DNA of 64,000 nucleotides from Microcebus murinus (GCF_040939455.1 NC_134104.1:142016501-142080500); one strand, 5' to 3'; shown: positions 47,640 to 60,020, counted from the stretch's first letter. Numbers and translations are program-made. Notes: generated from the letters alone by a model not told the origin.

Positions 47640-47835
47640 ATAAGTTATTAACTATTGAATATGCATTATGTGACATATATTATATTATGTTCAATGATTT
47701 ATGTTAATAACCTTACTTATTTCTTATGAAAAAAAAATCTCCATTTTTTTTTAGATGAAAAAACCTAAAGCTGACAGAGATTAGGTGACATCCAAGGTCA
47801 TGTAACTAGAAAGGGGCAGAGTTGACCATGATGAC
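47640..47835 (-). repeat. MIR SINE (antisense)
   Basis: 'tttagatgaaaaaacctaaa', 'gctgacagagattaggtgac' and 'aaggtcatgtaactagaaag' mark the antisense core. The first 100 bases are AT-rich and diverged. Confidence 0.7.
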
Positions 47836-47984
47836 TCATTAGCAGAATGCTCCAGATCATTCACTGTGACATCCCACAAACCCTCTCTGCAACTTTGCTT
47901 AGACAGCAATAATGATCATGACCAAATCCAACTTTACAAATTGAATTTTAGGCAAAGATGCAAAGGCAATTACAGTGGAGAAAT

Positions 47985-49240
47985 GATATCTTTTTTCAAC
48001 AAATGTTGGCATCTCAATTGGATATCAATATGCAAAATATAAAAAGAACTCTGATCCATGCCACATATCACATTCAAAAATTAACTCAAAATTGATATTA
48101 TTGCTAAATGTCAAGCCTAAAATACAAAACTTCCAAAAGAAGATAGAAAATTTGGTGACTCTGGGTCAGGCAAGGATTTCTTAGAGACAATACTAAAATA
48201 ACTATCTATAAAGTAAAATCTTTACCAGTTGAACATTATCAACATTAAAAACTTCTACTGTTTGCAAAACAGTTAAAGAATTTAAATGACAAAAATATTA
48301 AAAATTAAAAGCTCAAAAATGTGAAGAAATATTTTATATTTTATAAAGGACTTGTTTCTAGATGATAAAATGAACTCTTAAAACTCAATAATAATAATAA
48401 AAAGACCCAATGAGCAATGGATTTGAACAGACATTTCCCCAAAGAAAATATTCATATAGTAGATAACATAAAAAGATGTTCAACATAGTTAGTCATGAGG
48501 CACATGCAAGTTAAAACCACAATGACATTGCGCTACACACCTGTTAGAAAAGCTAAAATTAAAAAAACTGACCACAGCAAATTTTGGTGAGGATATGGAA
48601 AAACTAGGACTCTCATACTGTGCTGGTGGGCATGTAAAATGGTCCAAACACCTTGGAAAATGCTTTCATATTTTTCTAAAAAGTTAAACATACACGTACC
48701 ATATGAGCTAGCAATCTTATTCCGAGGATTTTACTCAAAAGAAATGAAAGCATACGTCTATAAAAAGGCTTGTGTAGGAATGTTCGTAGCAACTTTATGT
48801 GTAATAGTCAAAACCCAATGTCCACCAAAGTTGTATGGCTAAACAGATGGGGGTGTATCCATACAATGGAATACTACTCAGCAATAAAAACTAAAACACT
48901 AAAAAGAACATGATGACGCTCAAAATAATTATGATGAGTGAAAAAAGCAACATCAAAAAAGAATATATATTGTGCGACTCTGATTATATTAAACTTTAGA
49001 AAATGAGAACAGTTCTTTAGTGTCATAAAGCAAATAAATGGCTCAGTGGAGGATAGGGAAGGGAGGGGATTGATACAGGAGGAAACTTCTAGGAATCATG
49101 AGTGTGTTCCCTATGTTGGTTGTGGTGAGGGTTTATTAGCATATTCATGTGTTGAAACTTATCAAATCATATATATAAAATATGTTAAGTGTATCCTATG
49201 TCAGCTATATCTTAATAAACCTACTTACAAAAAAGATTTT
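47985..49240 (+). mobile_element. Old L1M ORF2 C-terminus and 3' UTR (sense)
   Basis: Sense ORF2 C-terminal landmarks: 'gatatcaatatgcaaaatat' near 48021, 'gacatttccccaaagaaaat' near 48431, 'gaggatatggaaaaactagg' near 48589, 'acaatggaatactactcagc' near 48863. A 3' UTR follows ('ggaggatagggaagggaggg' near 49047), then an end with 'atatcttaataaacctactt' and an A-rich tail near 49230. The 67-codon frame at 48639-48842 is a fragment of decayed ORF2. Confidence 0.88.
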
Positions 49241-50002
49241 TTTATTCTTGGCCATAAGGCTTAGGAGACCCTAAGTCACATCTAAAAATCAAATGTGCTA
49301 GATCATTGGCTAATCAGGGGTGGAGCATCTGTCAGAGTTTCACTACCTACAGTGATGGAGATGCTAAGATATGAAGTCCATTTGTTGCAATTATATAACC
49401 TAGTTTTGTTGTTTTTCCTTACTTATTTGTACTTAGCACCTAGAAAACTAATATATAGTGGCTGGTGGCTGGTGGCTGGTGGCTGGTTATTGGCTCAAGG
49501 ATGCATATCTACTTTGATGACTTTAGCCTGATGGTCCTTGGGGCAGGTGAACCAGGAACAGAGGGCTTAGTTGCTTCTGGTCAAACATACACTGTTTTTA
49601 GCTCTGAGGATTCCCTGGTTCTCTTAAGGATCAAGATACAAATTTGTCTTCACAGCAGCGGATGGCCTGGTGAGAGTCCATAGAGCCCACATGCATAACA
49701 TAGGTTGCTCTCTGGCTGAATAGTAACCTGGCTTGCATCCACACATGATTGCCCAAGCCAGAGACATAGACTCTCATTTGGTCTCCAACATTTTTCCATT
49801 TCTGAGGGATGGTACCTCTTGAACTTCTCAGTGCTGCTGAGATTTGGGGGAGTCCACTGAAGACACCAGGAACCAGAACTGAGAATAGAGCCAACTGAGA
49901 AAGACATAGGAGGCTCAGGTAGCTGCAGATCAAAATATAACAGGTAGAATGATGTGGAATCTAGTGGGATGGTTTTACTTAACATGGAGCTAGGAACTGG
50001 GC
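49241..50002. other. Unassigned sequence with a short heptamer tandem
   Basis: No gene or repeat family recognised. Four copies of 'gtggctg' run at 49458-49485. Two overlapping minus-strand frames (49631-49933 and 49650-49985; 100 and 111 codons) have no familiar motif and cannot both be real. Confidence 0.45.
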
Positions 50003-50148
50003 CTTAGGGTAACCTAAACACAACACAACAAAACAAAACCCTAAAGAAAAACCTTTTTAAAAAGTAAAATCTTTTTTTAAAAGAAAACTTTTTAAAATGT
50101 AAAATCTTAAAAACTTAAAAAAAAAAAACTTTAAAAAAAATCTTTTTG
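50003..50148. repeat. A-rich low-complexity tract
   Basis: CAACA/CAAAA units followed by runs of A and short 'cttttt' blocks, with partial self-complementarity. No flanking element explains it. Confidence 0.8.
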
Positions 50149-50679
50149 TTTTCATCGTAAAACCCTCTCAAGCATAGTGATATGATTCAACCAGAAGTTA
50201 CAAATTTAGCTTTCAATAGCTTTTACTCCAGTGTTTTGGGGAACACAGAACAGGGAGTACATAGAACACCACTCTGGGAAGACATCTGCATGCCTTTCTT
50301 ATCCATATCTCCCACCAGAGCTCTGTAATTTTAAGCAGCTTCTCAATTCTTTTCACTGGCTCTCTGTCCTTCTCTCTCTCTCTCCCTCTTTCTCCTGCCC
50401 CTGCGTATCTCTCACGTTGCTTTCATCCTATTTCCTCAGAGAGCTCTGTGACCTTTCTTTGTTTATCTGTTGCATAGTTCTAGTAGCTATCCTGCTCCTT
50501 CACTCCTCAGAGACTGGAAGAGGTGAAAATCTGTGAATGCTTAGCCTCCTTTTGTCCCTATTTCTTCACAGTAATAAATGTCCCTCATTAGCAAGCAAAG
50601 CATCTCCTGGCCACCTTTGACATCTGAAAACCCCCAAGACCTGACATAGACTTTTCTCATTGCCTGATTTTTTAAAAAT
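50149..50679. other. Unassigned sequence with CT-rich patch
   Basis: A CT-rich run lies at about 50370-50398. The 101-codon frame at 50231-50536 crosses it and shows no known domain. Confidence 0.4.
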
Positions 50680-50885
50680 CTCCTTAGTATTACATTGTCT
50701 AATTTACCTGAATATATTAATTAATAATTTTGTTTATCATCTATCTTCCCCCCCAACCCCAACTAGAAATGGAAGCCTGAAGAGAGCAAGAATTCTTGTC
50801 TGTTTGATTTATTGCTGAATTTCCAAAGTTTTGAACTGAACTTAGCATATAAACTAATACTCAATAAATATTTATGGGATGAAAA
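50680..50885 (+). repeat. L2 LINE 3' tail (sense)
   Basis: 'gaaatggaagcctgaagaga', 'gcaagaattcttgtctgttt' and 'actaatactcaataaatatt' fit the end of L2. Confidence 0.65.
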
Positions 50886-51239
50886 AATTTAATTCTTGCA
50901 AGGAATCCTCCTCTTTGATTATTTTGCCTTTCAGAGAAAATTGCTCTGTGGGTATCAGTGACCCCTATAATTCTATAGTTGGAATCACTCCATCTACTTT
51001 CTCTGGCCATCTTTTGACTTCTGGCTTAAGAGTGTGGCTAGCAGCAGCAGGGAGGCTTCTAATTATTTTGATATCAGACATCATTGTTCCAATAAAACAT
51101 GATTAGACTCCTCTTGGAGGTTACACATACTTATAAAGGACAAAGAACACAGGCTCTCTGGGAGTCCTGGCTATACAGATACCTGGAGCTTTAGCTTCAA
51201 GAATCAGAACTCAGTCTAAAAGCATGGCTAACATGATGT

Positions 51240-51445
51240 TTCAGAGAGATAGACATGGGTTTGAAGTTGGACTCTGCCACTTACATACTGTATGTCCTTT
51301 GACCTAACTTTTTTGAGCTTCATTTTTCTCTCTCCTATAAAGCAGATGTACTACCAACTGGACTCTATGGGACATACATTAAATGAGATAATGTATTTAA
51401 AGTGCCATCCCAGGACAAGGCATGTGGTAGAGATTCAATAAGTTG
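51240..51445 (+). repeat. MIR SINE (sense)
   Basis: 'agacatgggtttgaagttgg', 'actctgccacttacatactg', 'gagcttcatttttctctctc', 'attaaatgagataatgtatt', 'gtggtagagattcaataagt'. Clear MIR order. Confidence 0.85.
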
Positions 51446-51689
51446 TCCACATAAACAAAAAAATATAAAAAAAGGAAGAATCTTGTATATCCAATAAATG
51501 GCAGTTACAGAGAGGAGGCCAATTTGGACTTAATATGAAAGTGATGTTGACTCAGAAATTAGATGTGTGCAACAATGGAATGACTCTCCTTCAATGTAGT
51601 GACAGTCTCCATGATGATGACTTAAGAGAAGCTGGATGACAAAGTATCTGGGAAAATGAAGAGGCACAAAGTGCACTTGGTATCAGGAA

Positions 51690-52110
51690 TGCTCCATGTG
51701 CTAGTTCAGGTCCTCAGAGAAGTAGGTATCCAGATGGGATTAGATATACAAGACATTTATTAGGGAAACACCTGTGAGAGACAATGCAGTGAGGGACAGC
51801 AGAGGCAAGGAGTGCCTCAGCCATGATGCAGTCTTATCCAGCATGAAAGAGAGAGGGAAGGAAAGAAGGAAGATTGAGCGGGAATGTACTAGACTTCCCT
51901 GCAGTTTTAAGGAAAGTTCAGCAAAGCTGTCAAAAGGTCCTTAAAGCCAAAGTCAATGTCAGAGGAGCTCTACAGCTCCCACAGTGGCCTACCTTAGTAT
52001 CTCTGCACTCAGTTAATGGCTGGGAGCCATCTGTTGGAGCAGTGTCTTTGGTACAAACACATGATGGATTTCAGAGCATATCAGATGGGGCTTTTGTTCA
52101 ATGACACTCC
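51690..52110. repeat. Possible ancient LTR-like repeat, family unknown
   Basis: 'gttcaggtcctcagagaagt' and 'acatttattagggaaacacc', followed by a moderately GC-rich body, resemble antisense ERVL-type LTRs. A 76-codon frame at 51874-52104 falls inside it and matches nothing I know. Confidence 0.3.
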
Positions 52111-52799
52111 TCAGAGTTGAAGGTCCAAGCAGAACTTCCCAATGCTTCCACACACACCATTTTCCTTTCTGATGCCTTTAATCTCTGCAGTCTTAAGATC
52201 CCTGAAAAGGGTTGGGCATTTTCAATATCTGATTGTTATCTTCAATCAGTGACTTCATTGCAGAAGAATTAAGTTTCTTGGAACATTTTCCATCGCATCG
52301 ATTGACCACAGATTCCAGTTTGTGGAATTAAAAAAGAGGAGAAGAAGCCCATGTGAAATTTTACAGGAACAAAATGCCCCCACATATCTTGGGGAAGGAC
52401 TTTCTAAAACAAGATATAACACATCCTGTTCTCAGTGATAGCCTACCTCAGAAGCAGCCCAGAGAGAAAGAAAAAGGAGACACAGTGTTCTGACACCTAA
52501 GTCTCTTTCCTGATGCTACCTGGGGGACCTAGGAACCCAACTCTGGGCCTGTTTCTTCCAGATGAGAGGCTGAACTCCATAATCAATATTGCCAGAGAAC
52601 TCAGCCAAGCTGAACAATCCATGCTACCAAGGCTGTTGACCTTTAACTGAAATCATTGTTTTGAATTTACTTGCACTTTGGTACTAGCTAACTCCAGAGG
52701 GAGGAGAAGAGAATTCTAATTTTTTCACTGGGTGCACTTTGGCAAAAGTTGGATCAAGAATAAGAGGCTTTTTCATAGTGTTGCAAGCAGGTTGTGCCC
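52111..52799. other. Unassigned sequence
   Basis: No gene or repeat family recognised. Confidence 0.4.
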
Positions 52800-52930
52800 T
52801 CAGTTAAGTTTAATTTATAAACTGGGCATCTATTTTGTACTAGACACTGTACTTGGTGCTGACAAATAGGAATGAATAAGATATGGGTTGTGCACCTGGG
52901 GCATTTACAACCCTATTGCATAGTGTGTCT
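52800..52930 (-). repeat. L2 LINE 3' end (antisense)
   Basis: 'tttgtactagacactgtact', 'tggtgctgacaaataggaat' and 'gcatttacaaccctattgca' read as the antisense L2 tail ('ccaggcactgtgctaggtgc' type). Confidence 0.65.
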
Positions 52931-53074
52931 TCTTCTCTTGTCATTCGTGCCACCTGATCTCATTTCTTAAGCAATGACATTCTCCATACTAGCCAAGTCC
53001 CTCACACTGGTAGACAAATATCTGCACTGCAGGATCCATCCACATCTCCCTTCCCCTTCCTGCAAAGAGCAAAG

Positions 53075-53290
53075 GAAAAACCATAGGCTCTGGAGTCAAA
53101 TCCTAGCTTCCTAAACAACTAAATTTCATCAAAGTACTTAACTTTTATAGCTATCAATGTCCTCTTTTGAGAACTAAAAAAAATGGACCCTACTTTATTG
53201 GGATGTTCTGAAGACTAAAGATAATCTATGCAAACCTACTGTCAAAGCCCTCAGCACATTTTCAGGGGCTCTCACTATCATTGTAAATAC
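53075..53290 (+). repeat. MIR SINE (sense)
   Basis: 'aggctctggagtcaaatcct', 'catcaaagtacttaactttt', 'tattgggatgttctgaagac' and 'agccctcagcacatttt' follow the sense MIR order. Diverged in the middle. Confidence 0.7.
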
Positions 53291-54499
53291 TTTTTTCCTT
53301 CTAAAATGTTACTGGATCTGCCTAAACCTACTTCTATTACTATGATAAGTGGTTAAGAGGTTACTTGTCACAAATAACCTGTTTGCTTTTAAATAACTAC
53401 CTTATTAAGTCACAGTGTTTGTGACAGGACAATCAAAGACTGTAGAAGCTGAGATGCTGGGCTTTTTATAAGACTTTAAGTCTGAAATTTGGAGCATCAA
53501 TTAAATCATGGCTACTTTAGTCAGCCTTATGCATGGATCTTATTGTTCATTTGAATAAAAGGAGCATTCAAACATTTGCTGGTTTCTCACTCTCCATATT
53601 AGGACAGTCCAAGTAATATCTTTAAATGAGCCAGTTTGGTCATAATCATTTTTCTCTGAGTTGTTGAACTGATCTCTTAATTGATTTATTGATTAGATGT
53701 ATTTTAATTCTCATTTCCCTCCCTCTGTGTCATTTGACATTTTATGAAGGACTACCTCTTTTTTAGAACAGTCTCTTTTCTTGTGTGTCTTACATTGATC
53801 ACCTTTTAGAATTCTTTTTGATTACCTCTCCTCTGCCCATCCTTGTTATCTGAGACTCAAGGGACCCCATCAGGCCCCTTCTGTCTGTGGTCTCTGTAAG
53901 AAATCTCACTAGATTCCTTGGTGTTAAAGGCCATCTATATATTTATTGATAACTCCAACATCTCTGTCTTCACTTGAGCTCTCCCGAATGAGTTCCTTGC
54001 ACACATATTCTGCAGCTTCCTAAGAATCTCCTGCTGGGTGTTCTTATTGATGCCTAACCAGCAGAGACCAGGCAATAAGAAACACACCTGTAGCCAAGCA
54101 GGCTTAGCTTTATTTAGCTTGCTGTGGATCAGGAAATTCATACTAGAGGCACCATAGGGATTAATTCTGAATTGTGTTTTGTCAGAAGGCAAGTAAATGA
54201 TTGTATATTCCGGTAATTTTTACCTACCAAGCATGATGATTCACGTGAGGCCTCCCTAAGTCACCATTGGCAAAGAAGAGTGGCTATTCTGTCAGTTGGA
54301 CAAGGGAGACACTTAGCTATTTTTGTGGTTATAAAGTAACCTTGATTCTGCTTTATTTTAGACATGGTCTTAGAGTAGCCTTGCCTGATCATTACTTATA
54401 TGGCATGAACATAGTTTATACTTGGTTGGGAAACTACAGCCTAGGGCCATTTTTGTAGTCTGATTCTATGGGAACCTCAGGGTCCCCTGTCCCTATTTC
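53291..54499. other. Unassigned sequence
   Basis: No gene or repeat recognised. The 85-codon minus-strand frame at 53935-54192 begins with ATG but has no identifiable domain, no visible splice signals and an unremarkable context, so I do not call it. Confidence 0.4.
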
Positions 54500-54870
54500 T
54501 CCAGTGATTTCATGCACATAGTCCTGTGCTTTCTTTCGTTCTCATCCAGCCAACCCAAAAATCAGCAAGTCATGCCTCACATTTCCTCATCTTCACTGCT
54601 ATTGCCTCAGTTCAAAAACTTGATACTTCTTCCCTCTTTAATACAAAGGTATTTTAAATAGTATTCCTACATCTCCCTGCTTGTCACTACAACAATTTAT
54701 TTGAATACTACTAATATAATGAAATTTCTAAATATAAATCTGATCATGCCATCAGCTTGTTTAACAATATTCACTGGTTTATCTGGCACTCAGAGGATAA
54801 ACAACCATCTGTAGATTGGTTTATGAGGACTTCCTGATCTGGTCCTTGCCATTCTACTTCAGAAATACAG
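54500..54870 (+). repeat. L2 LINE (sense)
   Basis: 'ttcctacatctccctgcttg' near 54664, 'aaatataaatctgatcatgc' near 54730, 'tgtttaacaatattcactgg' near 54758 and 'gaggacttcctgatctggtc' near 54824 follow the sense L2 ORF order. Confidence 0.7.
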
Positions 54871-55959
54871 AGATACTGCTGCCCAGCCCATGCTGTCAGG
54901 CAGCAATCAGTCTGAAGGGCACAGAGAGGGCTCTTCTTCTCATGTGTGAGCTTGTTCCAATCACATCCACTAGGCTGGGAGCATCGAAAAGATGGATGGA
55001 AAGATGGGTAATGAAATTTACATTTGGGTACAGACTTAGAGTAAGACATGGGAAAAATAAAACTTAAATTGAGATTCGCAAGGTGAAGAAGGAAAAGAAA
55101 GAAAGATAAAGAAGATTTGAGAAAGAAAGAAAGATGGAAGGATATAAAAAAATAAGGAAATGCATTTGTGACCCGGTGTGTGAGTTATTTGACTACAACC
55201 ATCCCACTGTGGCTGACGGCATTTGTCACCATCCCACCATGTTGTAAAGAAGGATTGGTAGCAGGCAGTCATTAGTACTAGCTGAATAGTGTCTGCTTCA
55301 GGATTTGGAGTGGGATTTCTTGACGACCAAACTTTTTAATATAATGGAATTAATCTTCCTTACCACTGGTACTACTTGCTATCTAATTTCCTTGCAGTAA
55401 TTTACACTGAAAAATTAAAATGAAGGAAGGTGTTCTTTACTACCTATTAAATTCAGCCAGAGGGTATGTTCTGGCTTACAAAAATAGCCCCAAAATGATT
55501 CAAACAAATTGCTGCTCTGTAGGTCAAAAGTAAGCTTTGAATAGAGCATTATTTTTTATTAACATCTTAAAAATCTTTCGATCCCCCAAAATAAAGCGAA
55601 AGCAGTGAAATAGATCGGGTCACAACTACTAAACATGTGCTAATCTCTTGAACATTTTGACATTCTATCAGATTCTATGAAACATTTTCAAAATGCACTT
55701 CTGAGAATAAGGAACATAATACCATCTGGATTTTCAAACTTTTGATGTGCTACTGGCTGGAAAAAAATAATTTCACCCTTTTGATAATTCAAATTAACTT
55801 GAAATTTAATAATTCTACCTTTTCAATAATCAAATTAACATTGTGAACTGAAAAAGCTGTTAATTGTCAAAAATTCATATGGTATAATTTTCTCTCATTG
55901 AAAAGTGTACTTCTTGGGAAGCTACCATTATCTCTATTATCTAATGTAGTTAAATGAAT
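54871..55959. other. Unassigned sequence with GAAA-rich patch
   Basis: An imperfect GAAA/GAAG-rich tract lies at about 55080-55162. Otherwise no gene or family is recognised. Confidence 0.45.
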
Positions 55960-56345
55960 AAAATCATATTGGTGAATAAATATTGCCACATCTTCAATAG
56001 TTTGTTGTGGAACAGTTCAGTTCCATTCATTTCATCATATATTGTATGGACACTTCTTTTATGCAACATGCATGGTCCAATTCTAGAGGGGAAACAGAGC
56101 TCTTCTGAGGGATAAGCAAGCTTATAAACAGGCATGGTTGAGTAAGCTAAGGGACACAAGAGGCACACAAACTGGCCACTATAGGGCTTCAGAAGTAGGA
56201 GACTCTCTGTTCCCTTGGAGGTCAGGGATCAGAAGAAGCTGTGCAGAGGTAGTGAAACTGGGATGAACCCTGACAGGCAGAGAATAGGGAGCAGGGCATT
56301 TGAGGTGAAGGGTGGAGGGTGGGCAAAACCACCACTTCAGAATCA
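55960..56345 (-). repeat. L2 LINE fragment (antisense)
   Basis: 'gcaacatgcatggtccaatt', 'ctgtgcagaggtagtgaaac' and 'gaatagggagcagggcattt' are compatible with the antisense L2 tail and interior. Diverged. Confidence 0.45.
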
Positions 56346-56962
56346 TTTCCAGGCATCTGCTGCTTTGATTATATCATTCATCTTCACTGATTGTAGGGAA
56401 TTGCTCTGACATTTAAAGCTAAACTCCTTAAAAGAAGAAGGCTCACAAAGTAAGACTAAACTAACACTATCCAATCACAGCATGGCTATTAAATTGAAAT
56501 GATTCAATGCATAGGAAGCATCTAGCCCATCACAGAAAAATGTGGCTCAGCAAAGGCAAAGGTTTTTTTCTTCTCAATGATATGGGCTATATCTCCTCAT
56601 TTTCATATCCCGTGCTCTTAGAATTGCCATGACACATAGTAAGCACTCATACTTGCAGAATGTGTGAAATAATATTGTTCATATACTTGGAGCTATCTTG
56701 GACCAGTTTGGCATCTCTTAGCTATCTACCAACCATTCCCAATTCAAACTCCATTTGTCTACCAATATTTTTTCTGCAATAATTGAATGTAAACTTTTCT
56801 TCAGCCTCCTGCCACAACCTTGTCCTAGGCCATAATTGCTTTATATAACATTTGTTGTACACAGTCCCACAGCAAACCATCAGTCCCCTCCCCTCTCCTT
56901 TTATGACTCTCTATATAGCATATCTGCTTGGAAAATCTTTCTCCAATATTTCTCTGCATATT
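56346..56962. other. Unassigned sequence, with an L2-like tail
   Basis: A short L2-tail-like phrase ('gacacatagtaagcactcat') occurs near 56631. The rest is unassigned. Confidence 0.4.
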
Positions 56963-57102
56963 ACTCTAAATCAGTAGTTCTCAAAGAGTAGTGCATCAGC
57001 ACCACCTGGAAACTTGTGGGAAATGCAAATAGTGAGTCAGAAACTAGGCCATGCCCTCCAGATGATTCTGGTACATAGCAAGGTTTGAGAACCACTGTTC
57101 TA
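56963..57102 (+). mobile_element. MER5A-like hAT-Charlie element with both ends
   Basis: Starts 'atcagtagttctcaaagagt' and ends 'ggtttgagaaccactgttct', giving the inverted 'cagtggttctcaaa' termini. Inside are 'gcatcagcaccacctggaaa', 'gagtcagaaactaggccatg' and 'ccagatgattctggtacata'. Shorter than the consensus (about 190 bp), so internally deleted. Confidence 0.85.
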
Positions 57103-57339
57103 GATCATCTTTCCTTGTTTTAAGTCCTATCATGATTTCCCCTGCCTATTGGCTTAGATTGTAATACTAGAGCCTCTAGTGAAGGAACTGCCCTTCATTT
57201 AATATGACCTTCCTTTATTCTTTTCTATTCATCTCATGTTAGTGTCCACAAACACTCGTGTTTCAGCTAAGATAACAGGAGCCATTCTTATAGTACTTGT
57301 AAGTACTTATATTGTTTTTATTACACAGTTATGCATTTG
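57103..57339. other. Unassigned sequence
   Basis: No gene or repeat recognised with confidence. Confidence 0.4.
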
Positions 57340-57560
57340 GTGCAGAAAGAGGGTTTGGAGAGAAATGGCAAGCAATAAGGTTGGAAAGGCTTGCAAAGGC
57401 CATATCAGAAAGGATCTCGTAAACCATGGCTTAAATTTCATTATAAAAAATCATGGGAACTCATTGAAGATTTTTAAGCAGGAAAACAATCATGATCAGA
57501 TACATATTTTATAAAGATCACTCTAGATGCTATGTGAACTATTGAAAAGAGGAATGGAAA
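57340..57560 (-). repeat. L2 LINE interior (antisense)
   Basis: 'caaaggccatatcagaaagg', 'atcatgggaactcattgaag', 'ttttaagcaggaaaacaatc', 'atgatcagatacatatttta' and 'agatcactctagatgctatg' match the antisense L2 ORF closely. The 92-codon frame at 57236-57514 is the non-coding strand of this. Confidence 0.8.
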
Positions 57561-57624
57561 GGTGTATACTTAAATAGAATAACTTTGAAGGAGCTTCTAT
57601 GAAGAATCTGATGACAAGTCAACA

Positions 57625-57750
57625 TGGTATTGAGATTGATACTAATTTCCAGGCACTGGCCTGGATGTTGGGATGCAGAGATTAATAAATCATGATACTT
57701 GCCCTTGAATTGATCACAGACTACTTGAAGAATCAGCCACTTGAGCCTAT
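57625..57750 (-). repeat. L2 LINE 3' end (antisense)
   Basis: 'ccaggcactggcctggatgt', 'tgggatgcagagattaataa' and 'cttgcccttgaattgatcac' form the antisense L2 tail. Because the tail lies downstream of interior sequence in the same orientation, this is a second L2 copy. Confidence 0.75.
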
Positions 57751-59061
57751 AATTATGATGCAAAATGAAAGTTGTCTTAAGAAGCATACCCAAGAAAAAC
57801 GATATGTATGTACCAAGGTGGGAGATTGGGCACATCTTCCTGGGAAAGCTAGTTTTGGTAATTTTGCTAGTGTTCTAAGTGATAAAAAGACTCTTAAGAA
57901 TTTTTATGTTAGTTATTATGGCATAAATACCAAAATGTTTTTAAATGGCTTATTGAATGTGAATGAATGAATACATGAGTGGTAAACTTGCCTTACAACT
58001 TCCAAATACCTGATGCTGGCTTTTCATAAATATAGATAAAGATAGCTATTAATGGGTGACTTGATGCACAAGGTCTTAGAGCTGAAGAGTATAGTTAGTG
58101 GTTCACATCCCACATTTCACAGACCACCAACCCAAGGCAGAAGAGAGCAGCTTAGGTGGGATATGGGATTTGTTTTTAAAGAATGCAGAGTTCCAAAGTT
58201 AAGGCATTGATGTTCAAAGTACTTAGTACATGCTTGTCTAGAGACTTGTCTTAGCTTAAGTTTCATCTAGACACAGAGCTTGAGCCAGGGGCTCCTGGGC
58301 AGATAATGTAGTCTGGGAAGTGACCCCAGGGAACAAGAGTGAATGACTGAGAGTAAGTGTGAAGCAGGACAGGAGAGCATTTCAGGGACAAAATATTAGA
58401 TTGAAACTTCCAAAATCTAGAGTAGGCCTCCAAAGTTTTCACCTCAGAAGACATAAGCAGAGCATTTATCCAATAATTCCCTTCCCCTATTGGTTAAGGG
58501 TTGACTATAGGACTTCTGCAAATATGAGTGGCTGGAAGGTTGCTACAAGGGACTTCATGTTCTGTGTGTCAGAGGACACTGAGGAAGAAGGTCAGTGACA
58601 TGTGCCGAGCTGAGGCAAGGTGCTCAGTTAAGCTACTGTGTAATGCTGCTTATTAGAGTAATGACTAGAGTAAATGCTAGAAAAAAAAATGATATGAGAT
58701 GGGGAAGGAAATACATCCTCTACAGTGCTTCACATAGGTGTCTCATTTCACTTTTAAACAATACTATGACCTTGGCTTTATTATAACTTCACAAATGAGT
58801 AGGTAAGGATCCTACAGGATAAGAAACACGCTCTGGACACCCAAAGTGTTATCCCCAGGATTGTAATCTGCATATATTTGAACACAAATCTATCCTTTTT
58901 TGCTGTTCCCACACAACCCTCCCATATTTCAATAACTTTCCACGCTGCAGTAGTGATATGCTCTCTATTGCTTCCTCTTCTTGCCATCAATTCCCTATTT
59001 GCACCTGTGACCCTTTGGTCCCTGAGGGGCACTCATTAATGTTTGAGTTTCTCACAGTCTG
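57751..59061. other. Unassigned sequence
   Basis: No gene recognised. A weak MIR-like phrase near 58720-58800 was not called. Open frames at 57692-57970, 58359-58786 and 58781-59032 have no recognisable domain. Confidence 0.4.
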
Positions 59062-59180
59062 GACCCTAGCCCAGCCCAGCCCAGCATACCCCCTTGCTCG
59101 CCCCGTTCTGGGTCTATCGCAGAGGTGAGAGTCTGCCTGAGCCCCGTCCACCTGGGTACCTGCAAATGTCTTTTCCCGCC
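59062..59180. other. Small GC-rich, CpG-containing patch
   Basis: About 120 bp clearly richer in C and G than its surroundings, starting with a 'cccag' tandem (four to five units at 59071-59085) and including several CpGs. Too short for a CpG island. No promoter or exon can be supported. Confidence 0.5.
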
Positions 59181-59879
59181 CAGTGATGCCATATATGCTA
59201 TATTTATAAACTTTGACATTTAAAATTACCCAGTGGTAAGATTTATACCTAACAAGGTACCTTTATTGCTCTTTAATAAGAGAATCATCATTTTCACTTG
59301 TATTTTAGAGCTAGGCAATACAAGTAAATTACTGTTTACCCATATGTCCTGCAAACTCAGTAAGTGATAAACAGCAGAACACCTATAATCATCCAAAGAA
59401 CTTTCTCAGAAAAGTGAGCTCGAATGCCTGGACAGATGCTTTCTCTCCTCCTGTAACTGTCACACTGAAAGGTGCTGTGAAGGAGGAACACAGCTTCTCA
59501 GCTTTGCTGTCAAAGTCACTCCTCCATTTCACAGTGGTCTTCTGGGACTGAATCAGATCAAATACCCCAGCCCTTCTCTGTCAGAACCTCTACTGTGAAT
59601 GTATTCAATTAGTCTCCAGCATTCATTATTTCTATATTTAGTCAATCATGGCTTTGTTAATTTCTCCTTAAGACTTTTATTTATTTGCTCTTATAGTTTA
59701 CCCTATGATCTCTCTCTCTCACCTCTCTCTCTCTCTTTCTCATTCTTATCAGATTTTTATGTTTTTTTTTTTTTAAACAAGGTTATTCTACACTATATAA
59801 AATAGTTTTGAATGTTCATTTCAGGACATTTGAAAAAAACTAAATTGCACTCAGAATATTTAACTGTATAGAAGAAACA
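59181..59879. other. Unassigned sequence with (TC)n patches
   Basis: TC-rich runs at about 59711-59740 and a T tract at about 59763-59774. Otherwise no gene or family is recognised. Confidence 0.45.
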
Positions 59880-60020
59880 TAACCTATTGCATCGTTTTCC
59901 TGGGAGTAAAATTATTAGGTCAGTGGGCTTTCCATATATGGTTCAAAATTTCTCACTGAGTTTTACTTTTACTCTCCATACAGAGCTGGACTATTTTCCC
60001 CACATTCTTGCCAGGACATT
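59880..60020 (-). mobile_element. Old L1M ORF2 piece, weak (antisense)
   Basis: 'ctgggagtaaaattattagg', 'tcagtgggctttccatatat' and 'ccccacattcttgccaggac' follow the antisense order of an old L1M ORF2 region. Confidence 0.5.

Noticed and set aside
49631..49985. Two overlapping minus-strand frames of 100 and 111 codons
   Set aside because: They overlap in different frames, show no motif, and no exon signals were identified.
50020..50045. 'aaccctaa' resembling a telomere repeat
   Set aside because: Only a single unit in an A-rich tract, so not an interstitial telomere array.
53935..54192. 85-codon minus-strand frame in unassigned sequence
   Set aside because: No known domain and no supporting gene structure; this length is expected by chance in 64 kb.
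58720..58800. MIR-like phrase
   Set aside because: Only a short 'cttcacaaatgag'-type match; the core and ends are missing.
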